Shown here: positions 6,649-8,177 of the stretch, in pieces
How the letters are laid out: each line of letters opens with the position of its first letter
Numbering within the stretch: the first letter of the stretch is position 1
Source: JAYQPQ01 sp038145405
GTDB taxonomy: Bacteria > Pseudomonadota > Gammaproteobacteria > Pseudomonadales > GM7GCV1
DNA length: 8,177 nucleotides
Direction: 5' to 3'
Assembly (NCBI GenBank): GCA_038145405.1
Contig: JAYQPQ010000068.1
Span: forward strand, 1-8,177
Program-made: the position numbers and the translations under genes
The notes under the pieces: generated by a model
Databases searched by the model: none
The model's input: the letters and a program-made list of their open reading frames with translations, nothing else
Told to the model about the DNA's origin: nothing

Positions 6649-6712
6649 AGTGGATACCTCTAAAGACGTGATTTCGGACGGGCTGAAGGCATAAGCATTG
6701 CCCTGCCGATCC

Positions 6713-7816
6713 TCAGACCTCGCCCCAGGTTTCACTGGCGATTTCCACGATCAGCCCCAGCTTTTTCCATTGCGCCTCTTCGGTGAGGATATTGCCCTCT
6801 TCGGTGGAGGCAAAACCGCATTGCGGGCTCAGACAAAGCTGATTCAGTGCCACATACTGGGTAGCTTCTTCGATGCGCGCTTCAATCGCTGACTTGTCTT
6901 CCAGATCGCCGGTTTTGGAGGTTACCAGGCCAAGCACGATGCGTTGGTCGCCTTTGGGTAGGTAGCGAATGGGTTCCAGCCCACCGGCGCGCTCGGTGTC
7001 GTACTCCAGAAAGTAGCCGTCGTAGTGGGTGCCGGCCAGTAGCTTGTCGGCAACCGGTTCATAGCCGCCCTCGGAAATCCAACTGGAACGGAAATTGCCG
7101 CGGCAGACATGGGTGGTAATGATCATGTCGTCCGGCTTGGCGGCCAGGGCGTAATTGATCATGTCGGCGTAGATAGCCGGCAGATCGTCGGGGTTTTCGC
7201 CACGTTCGCGCACCTTGTTGCGCTCGGCTTCGGAACACAGATAGGCCCAGACGGTGTCGTCGAACTGCAGATAACGGCAGCCGGCGTCGTAAAAGGCCAG
7301 CACAGCCTGGCGGTAGGCTTCGGAGGTGTCTTCATAGAAGGCGTCCAGGTCGGGATAGACCTTTTTGCTGATGGCGCTGCGACCGCCGCGGAAATGCAGC
7401 ACCGAAGGCGCCGGAATGGTCATTTTCGGCGTCACCTTGGCCACCGATTTGAGAAAGCGGAAATGCTCCAGCATGAAATGCTGATCGAAGCTGACCTTGC
7501 CGTTTACGGCAATGCTGTCGGACTTGGTCTGCACGCCGTGAAACTGAATACTTTTGTCGTGCGTCAGTTCCACACCCTCCAGCCCCGCCAGAAAGTCAAA
7601 GTGCCACCAGGCACGACGGAACTCACCGTCAGTGACGGCTTGCAGCCCCAAAGCTTCCTGCTTGGCTACGACTTCGCGGATACAGTCGTCCTCCACAGCG
7701 CGCAGCGCCGCTTGGTCGATGCGACCCTGGCTGAAGTCTTCGCGGGCCTGCTTGAGCGTCAGCGGACGCAACAGACTGCCAACCTGATCTGCACGGTAAG
7801 GAGCACGTGAAAGCAT
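6713..7816 (-). CDS. Cobalamin-independent methionine synthase II (MetE C-terminal-like) family protein
   Basis: This 367-residue protein corresponds to the C-terminal catalytic half of MetE, as in Bacillus YxjG/YxjH; it lacks the N-terminal MetE domain. It begins with ADQVGSLLRP (9-18) and has VTDGEFRR (61-68). The zinc site expected for MetE is present: His236 and Cys238 in THVCRGNF, a glutamate at about 271 in FLEYDTERAG, and Cys333 in LSPQCGF. It probably transfers a methyl group to a thiol such as homocysteine; the methyl donor cannot be told from sequence, and some such short homologues use donors other than methyltetrahydrofolate. The ATG at 7816 is chosen because GAGGG stands 5 bases upstream and the conserved start follows; an in-frame extension upstream would run through the divergent gene. 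It precedes the YbhB-like gene and is divergent from the PfpI-type fragment, with 75 bases between. Confidence 0.9.
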   Translation of the reverse strand: MLSRAPYRADQVGSLLRPLTLKQAREDFSQGRIDQAALRAVEDDCIREVVAKQEALGLQAVTDGEFRRAWWHFDFLAGLEGVELTHDKSIQFHGVQTKSDSIAVNGKVSFDQHFMLEHFRFLKSVAKVTPKMTIPAPSVLHFRGGRSAISKKVYPDLDAFYEDTSEAYRQAVLAFYDAGCRYLQFDDTVWAYLCSEAERNKVRERGENPDDLPAIYADMINYALAAKPDDMIITTHVCRGNFRSSWISEGGYEPVADKLLAGTHYDGYFLEYDTERAGGLEPIRYLPKGDQRIVLGLVTSKTGDLEDKSAIEARIEEATQYVALNQLCLSPQCGFASTEEGNILTEEAQWKKLGLIVEIASETWGEV

Positions 7817-7834
7817 GGGATCCCTCTCTCTCGA

Positions 7835-7864
7835 TTGATGGAAATTTTTCAACTCGAGTATATT
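7835..7864 (+). promoter_or_regulatory. Candidate sigma-70 promoter of the PfpI-type gene
   Basis: TTGATG (7835-7840) and TATATT (7859-7864) are separated by 18 bases, a good match to the sigma-70 hexamers. Transcription would begin near 7871, about 20 bases before the ATG at 7892, whose ribosome-binding site is weak (GGCGAAAG). On the other strand the same region reads TATACT, a possible -10 for the methyltransferase gene, but without a good -35. Confidence 0.45.
7839..7851. promoter_or_regulatory. MetR-box-like site in the divergent intergenic region
   Basis: TGGAAATTTTTCA matches seven of the eight fixed positions of the MetR operator TGAAnnnnnTTCA. It sits 22 bases upstream of the methyltransferase start and between the -35 and -10 boxes of the divergent promoter. 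MetR, a LysR-type regulator that responds to homocysteine, controls metE in Enterobacteria, so the location beside a MetE-like gene is suggestive. A one-mismatch hit to a short AT-rich motif can occur by chance. Confidence 0.25.
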
Positions 7865-7891
7865 GCCGCAAGGACATGCGCTGGCGAAAGT

Positions 7892-8110
7892 ATGAAGATC
7901 GGAATTTATCTGTACGATCAAGCGGAGGTGCTGGATTTTGCTGGCCCCTTCGAGGTCTTTTCCACTGCATCGCGTGTCAGCGGCCAACCGGATCTGTTGC
8001 AGCCCTTGCTGATCAGCGTCTCAGGCGACGCCGTTACAGCGCGCGCTGGCTTTCGCATGCAACCCGATTTCAGTATTGCAGATCATCCGCCCGACCCCCC
8101 AATCCGCTAA
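7892..8110 (+). pseudogene. 5' fragment of a DJ-1/PfpI-family gene
   Basis: The 72-codon frame starts MKIGIYLYDQAEVLDFAGPFEVFSTAS, the typical N-terminus of the DJ-1/PfpI family (GATase1-like domain of isonitrile-hydratase-type enzymes and GlxA-type regulators). It includes the conserved glutamate in GPFEVF (Glu21). Family resemblance continues to PDFSIADHPP (58-67). Then, where a core strand leading to the VPGG loop is expected, the frame reads DPPIR and stops. The nucleophilic cysteine and the rest of the domain, normally more than 100 residues further, are missing. The break falls at about 8090-8105, just before a repeat-like sequence. It therefore looks like a gene cut by insertion or deletion, or one whose remainder lies beyond the window. 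The intact candidate promoter and start suggest recent loss. A real 72-residue protein is unlikely. Confidence 0.7.
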
Positions 8111-8177
8111 CCAACCGAGGGTAGCCGCAGGCCAGGCGATCGGGTGCCCTTTCTTTTAGTTCCTTTTCTTTGGGCAT
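8111..8177. repeat. Repeat-like pyrimidine-rich element, cut by the window end
   Basis: After the broken PfpI frame the sequence changes character. The core at 8145-8176 has TGCCC (8145-8149) and GGGCA (8172-8176) as inverted ends around a 22-base stretch that is all C and T except for one AG. It resembles, from memory, a dispersed palindromic repeat common in gammaproteobacterial genomes, in which a block such as CTTTTCTTTGGGCA is followed by the complementary AAAGAAAAG arm. The second arm would lie beyond the window, so the element cannot be confirmed here. Confidence 0.45.

Noticed and set aside
7109..7810. 233-codon plus-strand open frame
   Set aside because: It is antisense to the MetE-like gene, which carries the complete zinc-site motifs. 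The translation is compositionally odd and lacks family features.
8070..8177. 35-codon minus-strand frame starting at the last base (MPKEKELKERAPDRLACG...)
   Set aside because: It crosses the repeat-like element and the PfpI fragment, its start coincides with the window edge, and such peptides are usual by-products of this kind of repeat.

Overview
The window is a GC-rich, densely coded stretch of bacterial chromosome with Shine-Dalgarno-led genes and short gaps. The protein types suggest a free-living, probably aquatic, Gammaproteobacterium: a secreted HbpS/GlcG-like protein, a lysine-rich MSKERNTKKE-type small protein, a patatin, a YbhB-like protein and a stand-alone MetE-type methyltransferase. 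This placement is inference from protein style; there is no rRNA or other marker gene.

Layout. (1) 53-550 (+): exported HbpS/GlcG-family protein. (2) 2963 to 648 (-): probable two-gene operon for a secreted protein with two DUF1080 (3-keto-disaccharide hydrolase) domains, then an alpha/beta-hydrolase lipoprotein. A candidate promoter and inverted repeats lie upstream at 3001-3071. (3) 4107 to 3193 (-): dienelactone-hydrolase-family protein with a twin-arginine-like N-terminus, ending at a clear rho-independent terminator (3132-3155). (4) 5523 to 4225 (-): patatin-like phospholipase followed by a 38-residue lysine-rich protein. A possible 14-codon leader ORF overlaps the patatin start as ATGA. 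(5) 5722-6159 (+): GNAT acetyltransferase, divergent from the patatin gene across a gap holding a nested inverted repeat. (6) 7816 to 6169 (-): MetE-C-like methyltransferase followed by a YbhB/YbcL (PEBP-like) protein, probably co-transcribed. (7) 7892-8110 (+): 5' part of a DJ-1/PfpI-family gene, broken after about 67 matching codons and followed by a pyrimidine-rich, repeat-like sequence that runs off the window.

How the genes work together. The only functional grouping I can defend is the exported carbohydrate/ester-processing pair (DUF1080 protein and lipoprotein esterase), with a second hydrolase (DLH) beside it. The rest looks like ordinary housekeeping or accessory genes. I found no CRISPR array, RNA gene, integrase, transposase, toxin-antitoxin pair or recognisable defence system, and no convincing undescribed multi-gene system. 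The points most worth a second look are the broken PfpI gene with the terminal repeat, the leader ORF before the patatin gene, the nested inverted repeat at 5643-5699, and the MetR-box-like site between the methyltransferase and the PfpI fragment. No gap between genes exceeds 300 bases.
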